This document shows positions 18,176 through 28,549 of a stretch of DNA of 64,000 nt, piece after piece. The position numbers and the translations under genes are program-made. The notes beneath the pieces are model-generated. The model was not told the DNA's origin and made no database searches. It worked only from the letters and a program-made list of their open reading frames with translations. The stretch comes from Ancylobacter gelatini (GTDB lineage: Bacteria; Pseudomonadota; Alphaproteobacteria; Rhizobiales; Xanthobacteraceae). The first letter of the stretch is position 1. Every line of letters starts with the position of its first letter. The DNA is taken from NCBI RefSeq assembly GCF_022601675.1, contig NZ_JAKVIL010000002.1, forward strand, positions 186,001-250,000. The letters are read 5' to 3'.

Positions 18176-18216
18176 GACTGTGTTCCCGGCGTGTTTTTGC
18201 CGCCCGGAACACAGTC
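18176..18216. repeat. Large inverted repeat upstream of the hydrolase gene
   Basis: Two 15-base arms (18176-18190 and 18202-18216) pair with a single mismatch around an 11-base loop containing T5. The stem ends just before the AGGGAGGG ribosome site of the gene starting at 18237. There is no T run after the right arm, so a plain terminator for the DAHP synthase gene is unlikely; a leader hairpin or operator fits better. Upstream, GAATGTTG, CTGAATGTC and CTGAATATG repeat every 10-20 bases (18123-18160). Confidence 0.55.
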
Positions 18217-18236
18217 TTGCAGGGAGGGCCGTCCGC

Positions 18237-19079
18237 GTGCGGCAGGTTGTGTACGAGAGTGAAAATCTCTCGCTGATCAAAGTGCCGGGCGCGCGTGAAG
18301 ACGTGGTGTTCGTCACATTCGAGCCGTTTATTCCCGGCGAGCGCGAGCCGGTGCGTGATGGTTTCGGCGAGGCCTTTTTCGCCAAGCGCGGCATCACGGC
18401 CTATCATTTCATCAGCGAAAGCAACGCCTGGTATCAGTATCCGGAAATGCCGGAATTGCTGGCGCGGGTGCGTGCCGACCTCGCGCCGGGCGTGCGCGTT
18501 GTCGCCTATGGGCACAGCATGGGCGGCTATGCCGCGATCCACTTTGCGAATCTGCTCGGCGCCGAGACCGTTCTCGCCTTTTCTCCGCAGGCCAGCATCG
18601 AACTGCCATGGGAGACGCGCTGGGAGATGGCCGGCGTGCGCAAGCTCTGGGACGAGCGCCCGCCGGATCCGAATGTGCGGGTCTACACCGTCTACGATCC
18701 GCTGAGCCTCGACGACCGGCATATACGCTATATCGGCGCGCGGGCCGCCATCGAACCGGTGCGCGTCCATTTCTGCGACCATGATTCCGTCGTCTATGCC
18801 CATGAGGCGGGACTGCTTGAAGGCATGCTCCTCGATGTCGCCGCCGGTCGGCTGGATGTGCCGGATCTCGAATACCGGCTTTGGTCGGCTCGCCACGACA
18901 CGCCGATCTATCGCAAATACCGCGCGCGCAAGAGCACCAGTACCTTGCGCCGTTTCCGCTACACTTGTCTGGAGCGCGTCATCGAGTGGCGGTTGCGAAG
19001 GAGCCTTGCGCGCGCGCCGCAGCCTGCCGCCGCCGGCAATGAGAAGCCGGCCGGTTGGCGGGTCAAGACATCGTCCTGA
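18237..19079 (+). CDS. Alpha/beta-hydrolase-like protein of unknown substrate
   Basis: A 280-residue protein. It has a classic nucleophile elbow, YGHSMGGYAAIHFA (Ser at about residue 94), an Asp-rich DPLSLDDRH block placed like the acid residue, and a later CDHDSVVYAHEAG that could supply the His, so an alpha/beta-hydrolase fold is likely. The basic C-terminal 60 residues (KYRARKSTSTLRRF onward) are unusual for the fold. The GTG start at 18237 follows a strong AGGGAGGG; an in-frame ATG at 18180 lies inside the inverted repeat. It precedes a glycosyltransferase on the same strand, suggesting the pair acts on a glycan. No named family recognised with confidence. Confidence 0.7.
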   Translation: MRQVVYESENLSLIKVPGAREDVVFVTFEPFIPGEREPVRDGFGEAFFAKRGITAYHFISESNAWYQYPEMPELLARVRADLAPGVRVVAYGHSMGGYAAIHFANLLGAETVLAFSPQASIELPWETRWEMAGVRKLWDERPPDPNVRVYTVYDPLSLDDRHIRYIGARAAIEPVRVHFCDHDSVVYAHEAGLLEGMLLDVAAGRLDVPDLEYRLWSARHDTPIYRKYRARKSTSTLRRFRYTCLERVIEWRLRRSLARAPQPAAAGNEKPAGWRVKTSS

Positions 19080-19178
19080 TCGCCGTGGGCGCCTGATCGC
19101 TGTGGGCGGGGGTTCCGTTGCCGGCTATGGCGGGGTATGCGGGGGCGGTGAAACGCCGGCTCGGACGGAAAGCAGCCC

Positions 19179-20519
19179 ATGAATGAGCACGGCGCCCCCG
19201 CCGCACAGCCGATGCCGGCCCCTCCCGCGCCCGCCCTTGTCTTCGACCTGACCGATCTCGTAATGCTTCTGCACCGCAAGGCGGGCGTCGGTGGCATTGC
19301 CCGCGTGGTGCTGGAAATCCTGCGCCATGTCGCAGCAAGGGCCGATGCCGAGGGCATGGCTCTGGTGTTCCACCATCCCACGCGCGGCATCTATGTGGCG
19401 ATCGATCCCGCCGTGGTTTCTCAGGCGTTGGAAGAGCCGGCGGCGCTGATCCACGGGCTCGGCCTCGCCGACGCCTATTTCCCGATCAACGAGCTGAAAT
19501 ATCGCGGCCGTCCGCTGCGCGCCTGGTATCGGCGCTGGCGGCGCCACATGCGTTTCCGCCGCAAGGTGCGCCATGTGCCTCCGCGCGGCGAGACCCGTCC
19601 CGCCGGCTGGGCGCTGCGCGACTGGCGCCTGCCGCAAGGCCCCGTGCGGCTCGCCGTGCTCGGCACGGCCTGGGCGCTCGACGATCACCCCATGCGACTG
19701 CGCGAACTCGCGGCCCAGGGCGATGTCGAGGTCGTGTTGCTGGTGCACGACCTCATCCCCTTCGCCGACCCGCCGATGGACGTCGACAACCCCGAATTCC
19801 GCGACTGGTTCGCGGCGATGGCGGTGCTGGTGCGGCGCTATCTGTCGGTCTCGGCCTATACCGGGCGGGAAATCGCGGTGCGCGTCCCCGCCCTCGGCGG
19901 CCATGTCGATCGGCTCGACGTGGTGCCGCTGGCCCATGTCTTCGACTATGAGGGGGAGGCCGGGCCGGCCGGCATCGCGGGTGAGTATGTGCTCACGATC
20001 GGTTCGCTCGGCTATCCGCGCAAGAATTTCCTCCGTCTGATGGAGGCGTGGGCGCTGCTGCATGCGCGGCTTGGCGCGGAGCTTCCCAAGCTGGTCATCG
20101 CCGGGAGCCATGGCGGCAAGAGCGCGCTGCTCGATTCGTTCCTTGCCCGCCACCCCGCGCTGGCCGGCCATATCGCGCTGGTGGACCGCCCGGACGACGC
20201 CCGTCTCGCCGGGCTTTACAAGCACTGCCTGTTCTCGGTCTATCCGTCGCTGTTTGAGGGCTGGGGCCTGCCGGTGGGCGAGAGCGCGTGGTTCGGCAGG
20301 TTCTGCGTCGCCTCGCATGCCTCCTCGATCCCCGAGGTTGTGGGCGCGGCGGCCGACTATTTCGATCCGAACTCGGCGCAGGACATGGCGGACAAGCTGG
20401 AGCGGCCGATGCGGGACCGCGACTATCTGCGCGCCCGCGAGGCGGAGGTCGCCGCGCTTCACCTGCGGACATGGGACGAGGTGGCGCGCGATCTGGTCGC
20501 GGCGCTGAGGGCACAATAG
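19179..20519 (+). CDS. Family 4 type glycosyltransferase
   Basis: A 446-residue GT-B fold enzyme. The N-terminal domain shows VFDLTDLVMLLHRKAGVGGIARV (acceptor side) and VLLVHDLIPFADP. The C-terminal domain has the GT4 pattern TIGSLGYPRKNFLRLMEAW, then SVYPSLFEGWGLPVGES with the conserved Glu for nucleotide-sugar binding, and SSIPEVVGAAADYFDP. Such enzymes, often rhamnosyl- or mannosyltransferases, build O-antigen or exopolysaccharide chains. It begins about 100 bases after the hydrolase-like gene and ends just before nadE. It is orphaned from any large polysaccharide cluster, which is unusual. Substrate unknown. Confidence 0.85.
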   Translation: MNEHGAPAAQPMPAPPAPALVFDLTDLVMLLHRKAGVGGIARVVLEILRHVAARADAEGMALVFHHPTRGIYVAIDPAVVSQALEEPAALIHGLGLADAYFPINELKYRGRPLRAWYRRWRRHMRFRRKVRHVPPRGETRPAGWALRDWRLPQGPVRLAVLGTAWALDDHPMRLRELAAQGDVEVVLLVHDLIPFADPPMDVDNPEFRDWFAAMAVLVRRYLSVSAYTGREIAVRVPALGGHVDRLDVVPLAHVFDYEGEAGPAGIAGEYVLTIGSLGYPRKNFLRLMEAWALLHARLGAELPKLVIAGSHGGKSALLDSFLARHPALAGHIALVDRPDDARLAGLYKHCLFSVYPSLFEGWGLPVGESAWFGRFCVASHASSIPEVVGAAADYFDPNSAQDMADKLERPMRDRDYLRAREAEVAALHLRTWDEVARDLVAALRAQ

Positions 20520-20571
20520 TGACATGCCACCCGATTGCCCCGCGCGCGACAGAACGGTAAATCTCCCGGTC

Positions 20572-22245
20572 ATGTCCAGCGCCCCGGTCGACCAGCTTCT
20601 CATCGCCTTCGCCCAGCTCAACCCCATCGTCGGCGACATTGCCGGCAATGCGGACAAAGCGCGCGCCGCCCGTGCCCAGGCCGGCGAGCAGGGCGCCGAT
20701 CTCATCCTGTTCACCGAGCTGTTCATCGCGGGCTACCCGCCGGAGGACCTGGTGCTGAAGCCGGCCTTTCAGGCCGCCTGTCGGGAGGCCGTGGAAGCGC
20801 TCGCCGCCGAAACCGCCGATGGCGGCCCGGCCGTCCTGATCGGCTCGCCCTGGGTGGAGGGCGGACGGCTGCACAATTCGGTGCTGCTGCTGGAGGACGG
20901 CGCCATCTCGGCGGTGCGCCACAAGGTGGACCTGCCCAATTACGGCGTGTTCGACGAGAAGCGCGTGTTCACGCCCGGTCCGATGCCGGGGCCGATCCCG
21001 TTCAAGGGCGTGCGGCTCGGTGTCCCGGTCTGCGAGGACATTTGGGGCCCCGACGTGGTGGAGTGCCTCGCCGAGACCGGCGCGGAAATGCTGCTGGTGC
21101 CTAATGGCTCGCCCTATCGTCGCTCGGCCCATGATGAGCGCACCAATGTCGCGGTGGCCCGCGTGGTCGAGAGCGGCTTGCCGCTCGCCTATATCAACCA
21201 GCTCGGCGGGCAGGACGAACTCGTGTTCGATGGCGGGTCGTTCGTGCTGAACGCCGACCGCTCGCTGGCGATCCAGTTCCCCAATTTCCAGGAGCGCCTG
21301 CGCATCACCCGCTGGGAGCGCTGGGCCGATGGCTGGCGCTGCGAGGAGGGCGCGCGCGCGCCGCTGATCACCGATGACGAGGCCGACTATGCCGCCTGCG
21401 TCATGGGGCTGAAGGACTATGTCGAGAAGAACCGCTTCCCCGGCGTGGTGCTCGGCCTGTCGGGCGGCGTGGATTCGGCGCTGGTTGCCGCCATGGCGGT
21501 CGATGCGCTCGGGCCTGAGCGCGTGCATTGCGTGATGCTGCCCTATCGCTACACCTCGGACGAATCGTTGGCGGATGCGGCGGGCGTCGCCAATGCGCTG
21601 GGCTGTCGCTACGACATCGTGCCGATCGCGGATGCGGTGGAAGGGTTGGAGCGGGTGCTCGGGCCGCTGTTCGAGGGCCGCCCGCGCGACGTCACCGAGG
21701 AGAACCTGCAGTCCCGGGCGCGCGGGACCATCCTGATGTCGATCTCCAACAAGTTCGGCGCGATGGTGGTCACCACCGGCAACAAGTCGGAAATGTCGAC
21801 CGGCTACGCCACGCTCTATGGCGACATGAACGGCGGCTATAACCCGCTCAAGGATCTCTACAAGACGCAGGTGTTCCGTCTGTGCCACCTGCGCAACCGC
21901 TGGAAGCCGGCCTATGCGCTCGGCCCCGACGGCGAGGTGATCCCTGAGAACATCATCGTCAAGCCGCCGACCGCCGAACTGCGCGAGAACCAGAAGGACC
22001 AGGACAGCCTGCCGCCCTACGAGGTGCTGGACGCCATACTGGAACGGCTGGTCGAACTGGAGCGTCCGGTGGCCGCGATCGTCGAGGAGGGGTTCGACGC
22101 CGCGCTGGTGGCGCGGGTGGAGCGGATGCTCAATCTTGCCGAATATAAGCGCCGACAGGCAGCGCCCGGGGTGAAGGTGACCCCCCGCAATTTCGGCCGC
22201 GATCGGCGCTACCCGATCACCAACCGCTTCCGCGAGGGGGCCTAG
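20572..22245 (+). CDS. nadE: Glutamine-dependent NAD+ synthetase
   Basis: Makes NAD from nicotinic acid adenine dinucleotide, ATP and ammonia drawn from glutamine. The 557-residue protein has both halves. The N-terminal nitrilase-type glutaminase shows the Glu in ILFTELFIAGYPPEDL, the Lys in RHKVDLPNYGVFDEKRVF and the Cys in GVPVCEDIWGPD. The C-terminal synthetase shows the ATP loop LGLSGGVDSALVAAMAVDALG and TTGNKSEMSTGYATLYGD. The ATG at 20572 gives the normal MSSAPVDQLLIAFAQLNP start. It is 52 bases after the glycosyltransferase stop, so a shared transcript is possible, but there is no functional link. Confidence 0.95.
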   Translation: MSSAPVDQLLIAFAQLNPIVGDIAGNADKARAARAQAGEQGADLILFTELFIAGYPPEDLVLKPAFQAACREAVEALAAETADGGPAVLIGSPWVEGGRLHNSVLLLEDGAISAVRHKVDLPNYGVFDEKRVFTPGPMPGPIPFKGVRLGVPVCEDIWGPDVVECLAETGAEMLLVPNGSPYRRSAHDERTNVAVARVVESGLPLAYINQLGGQDELVFDGGSFVLNADRSLAIQFPNFQERLRITRWERWADGWRCEEGARAPLITDDEADYAACVMGLKDYVEKNRFPGVVLGLSGGVDSALVAAMAVDALGPERVHCVMLPYRYTSDESLADAAGVANALGCRYDIVPIADAVEGLERVLGPLFEGRPRDVTEENLQSRARGTILMSISNKFGAMVVTTGNKSEMSTGYATLYGDMNGGYNPLKDLYKTQVFRLCHLRNRWKPAYALGPDGEVIPENIIVKPPTAELRENQKDQDSLPPYEVLDAILERLVELERPVAAIVEEGFDAALVARVERMLNLAEYKRRQAAPGVKVTPRNFGRDRRYPITNRFREGA

Positions 22246-22252
22246 CCGTCCA

Positions 22253-23173
22253 TCATCCCGCGAGGTGGCGGGCAAGGCCCGTCCAGAGCGGCGCGGCGAC
22301 GGCGAATCCCAGTACGCTGACAATGAGCGTCGACGAGGCGAGGCCGACATAGGTGTGCTCGCGCCCGGCAATGACGATCCCCGAGAAAGCCGGCGGCAGC
22401 GCGGCGAGTAACACCACCTGCTCGAGATGCGTTGCGCTCACGCCGGTGGCGAGCGCCAGTGCCAGCATCGAGGCGGGCATGAAGCCGACCTTGATCACCG
22501 AGTTCCAGATGACTTCGGCGTTGAGCTGGAACTTGTGGGCGGAGAGCACCAGCCCGGCGGCAAATATCGCGACGCCGGACGTGGCATGACCGATCAACGC
22601 CAACGGCGCCCGAAACAGTTCGGGCATTTGGATGCCGGTGATGACGAGGATGACGGCGATCATCGGAGCGAGGACGACCGGCTCCTTGGCCGCATTGATC
22701 AGGGCCGCCATCGGCTTCGTGCCTTTGGGGGCGACGAAGAACATGCCCAGAGGCACCAGTATGACGTTCACGACCAGTGCGACGATGGCGACACTGAGCG
22801 CGGCACTGCCGCCGAACAGCGGCGAGAGCACCGCCATGCCCAGGAACCCGACTGTGGGGGCGCCGGCACTCAGCCCGGCGATACCCGCCTCACGGCGATC
22901 ATGTCCGAACACGAACAGGGCGCCGAAAAAGGCTACCAAATACCAGAAAAGTAGGACAGCAACGGATATGATCAGTAGTCGCGTGTCGGAAAGCAGTTCT
23001 TCGCGGGAGGAATTGGCAATAGAGACGAACAGAAGAGCCGGAAGGCAGTAGGTTAGAACAAGGTGATTGAAGCCGAACGCTTGGGCCTGATCGAAACTTG
23101 AGCGCTTGCCGGCAATGTATCCTAAGGCGAGAACAAAGAAGATCGAGAAAATATCCTGAAATATTGGCGTCAC
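22253..23173 (-). CDS. AEC family transporter
   Basis: A ten-helix auxin-efflux-carrier superfamily permease of about 306 residues: TPIFQDIFSIFFVLALGYIAGKR at the N-terminus, TYCLPALLFVSIA in helix 2, the crossover-region LSAGAPTVGFLGMAVLSPL, and the C-terminal ALPPAFSGIVIAGRE. Bacterial members carry malonate or other dicarboxylates. The start is probably the GTG at 23173, which has GGAG five bases upstream; the TTG at 23185 adds four residues and lies inside that ribosome site. The 5' third of the gene is visibly less GC-rich than its neighbours (many ATT and GAA codons), hinting at a different history. It converges on nadE with only seven bases between stops. Confidence 0.85.
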   Translation of the reverse strand: MTPIFQDIFSIFFVLALGYIAGKRSSFDQAQAFGFNHLVLTYCLPALLFVSIANSSREELLSDTRLLIISVAVLLFWYLVAFFGALFVFGHDRREAGIAGLSAGAPTVGFLGMAVLSPLFGGSAALSVAIVALVVNVILVPLGMFFVAPKGTKPMAALINAAKEPVVLAPMIAVILVITGIQMPELFRAPLALIGHATSGVAIFAAGLVLSAHKFQLNAEVIWNSVIKVGFMPASMLALALATGVSATHLEQVVLLAALPPAFSGIVIAGREHTYVGLASSTLIVSVLGFAVAAPLWTGLARHLAG

Positions 23174-23326
23174 ATCGGGCTCCAAATTCTGTCGGCCCGC
23201 GGCGAAATCGAGTATATGGCTGACCGGTAGCAGAATACGCGGCTATGCCTCCTCTGGTAAAGATAGAGAAGGCCAATTCGGCTGGGCGGCTTGCTCCCAT
23301 CCCCTAACCTCGGCGATAAGCGCGCC

Positions 23327-24685
23327 ATGTCGAAATCCGCCACGCCCCCCGTCCTGCGCTTCGCCCCATCGCCGACCGGTCTTCTGCATGTCGGCAACGC
23401 CCGTACCGCGCTCTACAACGCGCTTTACGCGCGGCGCGCGGGCGGCACCTTCATCCTGCGCTATGACGACACCGACCTGTCCCGCTCCACGTCCGCATTC
23501 GCCGAGGCCATCGCCGAGGACCTCGCCTGGCTCGGCCTGACGCCGGACCGGGTGGAGCGCCAGTCGGATCGCACCGCGCGCTATGACGCGGCGGTGGAGC
23601 GGCTGAAGCAGATCGGCCGGCTTTATCCCGCCTATGAGAGCGAGGAGGAATTGGAGACGCGGCGCCTGTCGCGCCGCCGTCGCGGCCTGCCGCCGATCTA
23701 TGACCGCGCCGCCCTGATGCTCACCGATGACGATCGCACGCGGATGGAAGCGCAGGGGCGCGTGCCGCACTGGCGGTTCCGGCTGAACGGGCGCCGCGTG
23801 GCGTGGGACGACCTGGTGCGCGACGAACAGGGCGTCGATACCTCGACGCTCTCAGATCCGGTGCTGGTGCGCGCCGACGGCTCCTATCTCTACACGCTGA
23901 CCTCGGTGGTCGACGATATCGAGATGGGCGTCACTCATGTCATCCGCGGCGAGGACCACGTCACCAATACCGGCGTGCAGATCGAGATCATCGAGGCGTT
24001 GGGAGGTGTGGCGCCGGTGTTCGGGCATCACAACCTGCTGACCCTGCCGAACGGGGAGGGGTTGTCGAAGCGCCTCGGCCACCTCTCATTGCGCGCCCTG
24101 CGTGAGGCCGGGGAGGAGGCGCTGGCGGTGGCCGCGCTCGCGGTGCTGACCGGCACCTCGCTGGCGGTGGAGCCGGTGGCGAGCCTCGACGAACTGGCGG
24201 AGAGGATCGACCTCGCCAAAATCTCCCGCGCCCCGGCGCGCTTCGACCCCGACGATCTCGCTGCGCTGACCGCCGCGACGTTGCACGGGCTGCCGCATGA
24301 AGCGGTTGCCGGCCGGCTGGCGGCGCTTGGCGTCGGCGGTGGGGAGGCGTTCTGGCTGGCGGTGCGCGGCAATCTCGCCCGGCTGACGGATGCCGCCGCA
24401 TGGTGGCAGGTTGTCGACGGCCGGATCGAGCGCGGCGCGGCGCCGGAGGATGCCGATTTTCTCAGCCAGGCCGCCGGGCTGCTGCCGCCGGCGCCGTGGG
24501 ACGGGTCGACCTACGCGCAATGGATCGCCGCCGTGAAGCCGGCGAGCGGGCGCTCGGGGCGGGCGCTGTTCCACCCGCTGCGTCTCGCGCTCACTGGCGC
24601 GGATAGCGGGCCAGAGCTGAAGGCGCTGCTGCCGCTGATCGGGCCGGAAAAGGCGCGGGCGCGCCTCCTCGGCGAGAGCGCCTGA
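23327..24685 (+). CDS. gltX: Glutamyl-tRNA synthetase
   Basis: A 452-residue class I aminoacyl-tRNA synthetase. The signature [22 protein letters not shown] contains HVGN in place of HIGH (common in alphaproteobacteria), [10 protein letters not shown] binds glutamate and [17 protein letters not shown] is family-specific, and the KMSKS loop is degenerate ([10 protein letters not shown]). The protein is a little short for GluRS, and alphaproteobacteria often have two gltX genes, one of which charges tRNA-Gln for transamidation; this may be the divergent copy, but specificity cannot be read here. The ATG at 23327 gives a compact N-terminus. It is convergent with the DUF2865 gene, five bases apart. 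Confidence 0.88.
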   Translation: MSKSATPPVLRFAPSPTGLLHVGNARTALYNALYARRAGGTFILRYDDTDLSRSTSAFAEAIAEDLAWLGLTPDRVERQSDRTARYDAAVERLKQIGRLYPAYESEEELETRRLSRRRRGLPPIYDRAALMLTDDDRTRMEAQGRVPHWRFRLNGRRVAWDDLVRDEQGVDTSTLSDPVLVRADGSYLYTLTSVVDDIEMGVTHVIRGEDHVTNTGVQIEIIEALGGVAPVFGHHNLLTLPNGEGLSKRLGHLSLRALREAGEEALAVAALAVLTGTSLAVEPVASLDELAERIDLAKISRAPARFDPDDLAALTAATLHGLPHEAVAGRLAALGVGGGEAFWLAVRGNLARLTDAAAWWQVVDGRIERGAAPEDADFLSQAAGLLPPAPWDGSTYAQWIAAVKPASGRSGRALFHPLRLALTGADSGPELKALLPLIGPEKARARLLGESA

Positions 24686-24690
24686 GCGCC

Positions 24691-25713
24691 TCAGTTCTTC
24701 TTCTGGGGCGCGGGAGTGATCACCGGGCGCGGCTGCGACATTTCCCGCGAGGCGTCCTCGGTCACCACGATGTCGCCCTTGCGCAGGGTGGTGTCGTTCT
24801 CGCCGCCGAGCGCCTGCGCCCAGCCCATGCCGGCGGGGCGGCACGAGCAGGCGTTGACATATTGCTTCCGGAATATCAGCGCATTCGGCAGCGACATGTA
24901 GCGCTCGCCATTGGTGCCGACCGCCTGCTCGATATCCTCGCCCGGATTGCGATAGGCGAACAGCTTGGCCTCGGTGCCGGGGCATTGCGCCTGGCACTGC
25001 GCCTCGTCGGTCGAGAACCGGGCCGGGGTGGCGGCGAACGAAATCGGGAAGAAGAACCCGTCGCAGGTGCGTACGCACACGGTGCGGTAGGTCGAGACCT
25101 TGGGGAGTTCGTAGAGCGGCTCGACGTCGAGCGGGCCGGCCTCCTCGCGCGGCACCGGGGCGCCGAAGAGCTGCTCGAAGAAATTGCGCGGGCGCCGCTC
25201 GACATTGCTGGCGCGGCCGCCGCCGTCGCCGAGCGCGGCGCGGTATTGCGGCCCGCAATCATTCTGCGCGAGCGCGTAGACCAGTTGCCGGCGCTGCTCG
25301 TCATTGCCGCTGCGCTGGCCGCGCGCCTCCATCATGGTGCGATCGAGCTGGGAGCGGACGCGGGTCAGGTTACGGTTCAGCGCCTCGCATTGCGGGGGAA
25401 GCTGCGGCTGGAAAATGAGGAAGCCGCGCTTGTCGCAGCCGAGCTGGCGTACCTGCGCGGAAATGTTCGCCAGTTCCTGCTGCTGCTGGGCGATGAGGGC
25501 GCCGACGTCGCGCTGCTGCCCGCCGCCGCGGTCGAGCTGGGCAAGCTGGCCTTCGAGCCGCATGCAGGCCGCGCGGTCCGCCCCGCCGCCCACCGCGCCG
25601 GGCGGCAGGTTGGGATCGGTCTGCGCGCTCGCCGCCACCGGGCCGAGCGCCAGCAAGGCGAGGCTCGCGAGGGTGGCCGCGAAGGCGCGGGCGGTGGGTC
25701 TGCGTTCCGTCAT
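24691..25713 (-). CDS. Exported DUF2865 protein
   Basis: Periplasmic protein of about 340 residues. The signal peptide ends at PVAASAQ. A coiled-coil-prone region follows (ACMRLEGQLAQLDRGGGQQ to ALIAQQQQELANISAQVRQL), with cysteines in CDKRGFL and QCEALNRNL. The C-terminal DUF2865 domain is unmistakable: TVCVRTCDGFFFPISFAAT, FSTDEAQCQAQCPGTEAKLF and CSCRPAGMGWAQAL, rich in paired cysteines that probably form disulphides. The family is almost confined to Hyphomicrobiales and has no known function. The start at 25713 is the one that gives a signal peptide; the frame stays open to 25833 with a non-secretory leader. Confidence 0.85.
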   Translation of the reverse strand: MTERRPTARAFAATLASLALLALGPVAASAQTDPNLPPGAVGGGADRAACMRLEGQLAQLDRGGGQQRDVGALIAQQQQELANISAQVRQLGCDKRGFLIFQPQLPPQCEALNRNLTRVRSQLDRTMMEARGQRSGNDEQRRQLVYALAQNDCGPQYRAALGDGGGRASNVERRPRNFFEQLFGAPVPREEAGPLDVEPLYELPKVSTYRTVCVRTCDGFFFPISFAATPARFSTDEAQCQAQCPGTEAKLFAYRNPGEDIEQAVGTNGERYMSLPNALIFRKQYVNACSCRPAGMGWAQALGGENDTTLRKGDIVVTEDASREMSQPRPVITPAPQKKN

Positions 25714-25922
25714 CGTCGCTCTGCCGTTCGTGTCCTGTGCCGGTCTCCCCTCGGGGGACCGGGGAATCGGTCCGGCAGCTTTAGCACGCCGAGATGGGCC
25801 AAAGTTTGAAGACGCATTCGGCGCGCGGCGCAACCCCGGCCCTTCACGCAGGCGATCACGATCTTTGCGCGCGTCTTGGGCATCACCATATGACGTCTGG
25901 TTCCCTTGGGAGAAAGCGACCC

Positions 25923-26450
25923 ATGAAACGTGCCGTTGCCCGCTGCCTGCTCGCCCTCGCCGTGCTTGCCACGGCGGCCCTCACGCAGGCGGCGCCCGCC
26001 CATGCGCAGGAGCCAAGCCTGATCTTCAAGAAGTCGACGGTGTGGAAATTCCTGACGCCGGACGACAAGCTCGCGACCTATGCGATCGACGATCCGATCG
26101 TGGAGGGCGTTGCCTGCTACTACACGATTCCCGAGCGCGGCGGGGTCAAGGGCATGCTCGGCGTGGCGGAGGAAGTCTCGGATATTTCCATTGCCTGCCG
26201 GCAGGTCGGTCCGATCACCTTCAAGAAGAAATTCGAGCAGGGCGATGTCGCCTATCGCGAGAGCCGCTCGCTGATCTTCAAGAAGATGCAGATCGTGCGC
26301 GGCTGCGATGCGACCCGCAACGTGCTGGTTTATCTGGTCTATTCAGACAAGCTGATCGAGGGTAGCCCGAAGAACTCGACCACCGCCGTGCCGATCATGC
26401 CCTGGGGCGCGCAGACCGAGGCGCCCAAATGCGCGGACTACCTGCAATGA
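25923..26450 (+). CDS. creA: CreA family protein
   Basis: A 175-residue exported protein. Signal peptide from MKRAVARCLLALAV to APAHAQ, then the CreA domain: SLIFKKSTVWKFLTPDDKLATYAIDDP, VEGVACYYTIPERGG, SDISIACRQVGPI, FKKMQIVRGCDATRNVLVYLVYSD and a closing CADYLQ. CreA is a widely conserved periplasmic protein (DUF1480-like in old annotations) without an agreed function, named from the E. coli creABCD cluster; the creBCD genes are not here. The start at 25923 is chosen for the signal peptide. It diverges from DUF2865. Confidence 0.88.
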   Translation: MKRAVARCLLALAVLATAALTQAAPAHAQEPSLIFKKSTVWKFLTPDDKLATYAIDDPIVEGVACYYTIPERGGVKGMLGVAEEVSDISIACRQVGPITFKKKFEQGDVAYRESRSLIFKKMQIVRGCDATRNVLVYLVYSDKLIEGSPKNSTTAVPIMPWGAQTEAPKCADYLQ

Positions 26451-26536
26451 GCGAACGGGAGCGAAGCCGCCGGTAGCCCTGCGCGCGAGGACTTCCGCGC
26501 GCGCCAGGACTTCGCCACGCGCAAGCGGCTAGCGGC

Positions 26537-26863
26537 TCACCGCGTGCAGGTGATCGCAACGCTATCGGTGCAGGCAGCGCCCACGCAGGCGGTGCGCACC
26601 GGCGCCACGGAGGCCGAGGCGAGGATCGCGTCGGTCTTCATCTTGCCGAAGCTTGCCGCGCGCTCGAAGTCGTGGACGCGGCACCAGGCATCGGCCATCG
26701 CCTGTCCGCAGGACGCGCCCGAGGCGAGGCAGGTATCGATGCCGTAGCCGTCGGAATTATCCACGATGAAGATGTTATCGGCGCTGTTTGCCACGGCCAG
26801 CGTGGGGGCAAAGAAAACGAGCGCGGCGAGGAGGCTGCTGCGGAGACGCGGGGCGGGGCGCAT
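26537..26863 (-). CDS. Small exported cysteine-containing protein
   Basis: 108 residues. A signal peptide (RLRSSLLAALVFFAPTLAVANS) is followed by a compact domain with IFIVDNSDGYGIDTCLASG, SCGQAMADAWCRVHDFERAASFGK and a closing TACVGAACTDSVAITCTR; six cysteines suggest three disulphides. I know this pattern as a conserved hypothetical protein of Hyphomicrobiales but not its function. The start at 26863 is placed by the signal peptide; no strong ribosome site precedes it. A 7-bp hairpin (26890-26908, ATCGGGC/GCCCGAT) lies just upstream and could control it. It diverges from cysS. Confidence 0.72.
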   Translation of the reverse strand: MRPAPRLRSSLLAALVFFAPTLAVANSADNIFIVDNSDGYGIDTCLASGASCGQAMADAWCRVHDFERAASFGKMKTDAILASASVAPVRTACVGAACTDSVAITCTR

Positions 26864-27083
26864 GGTGAGTTTCGCGAGGGTTCGGGTTGATCGGGCGTGT
26901 GGCCCGATAACGCCAATGTGGGCAAAAGGTTTGAATCGACCTTTAACAAGAGACGCGGTGTACGGCTCCGCGGCGATTTCGGCGCCGGAATAGCTCTGGG
27001 CCGCGAGGGCGTCAATCGCCGTTTCGTCGACGAGACGATGTGACACTGGGGGCGGTGGGGATCGTTCAAATCCGCACGATGTC

Positions 27084-27112
27084 TTGACGTGGCGGTGCAA
27101 ACGGACGACAGA
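27084..27112 (+). promoter_or_regulatory. cysS: Possible promoter of cysS
   Basis: TTGACG (27084-27089) and GACAGA (27107-27112) are separated by 17 bases. Transcription would begin about 27119, directly before the hairpin at 27121-27139. The -10 box is weak. Confidence 0.38.
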
Positions 27113-27120
27113 CGCGCCGT

Positions 27121-27139
27121 CGCTCCCCGCGCGGGAGCG
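27121..27139 (+). promoter_or_regulatory. cysS: Hairpin at the 5' end of the cysS message
   Basis: CGCTCCC-CGCGC-GGGAGCG forms a perfect 7-bp GC-rich stem. It ends one base before the TGAGGAG ribosome site of cysS (27140-27146). It could stabilise the message or limit ribosome access. Confidence 0.45.
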
Positions 27140-27154
27140 TGAGGAGATTGATTG

Positions 27155-28545
<1,391 letters not shown>

Positions 28546-28549
<4 letters not shown>

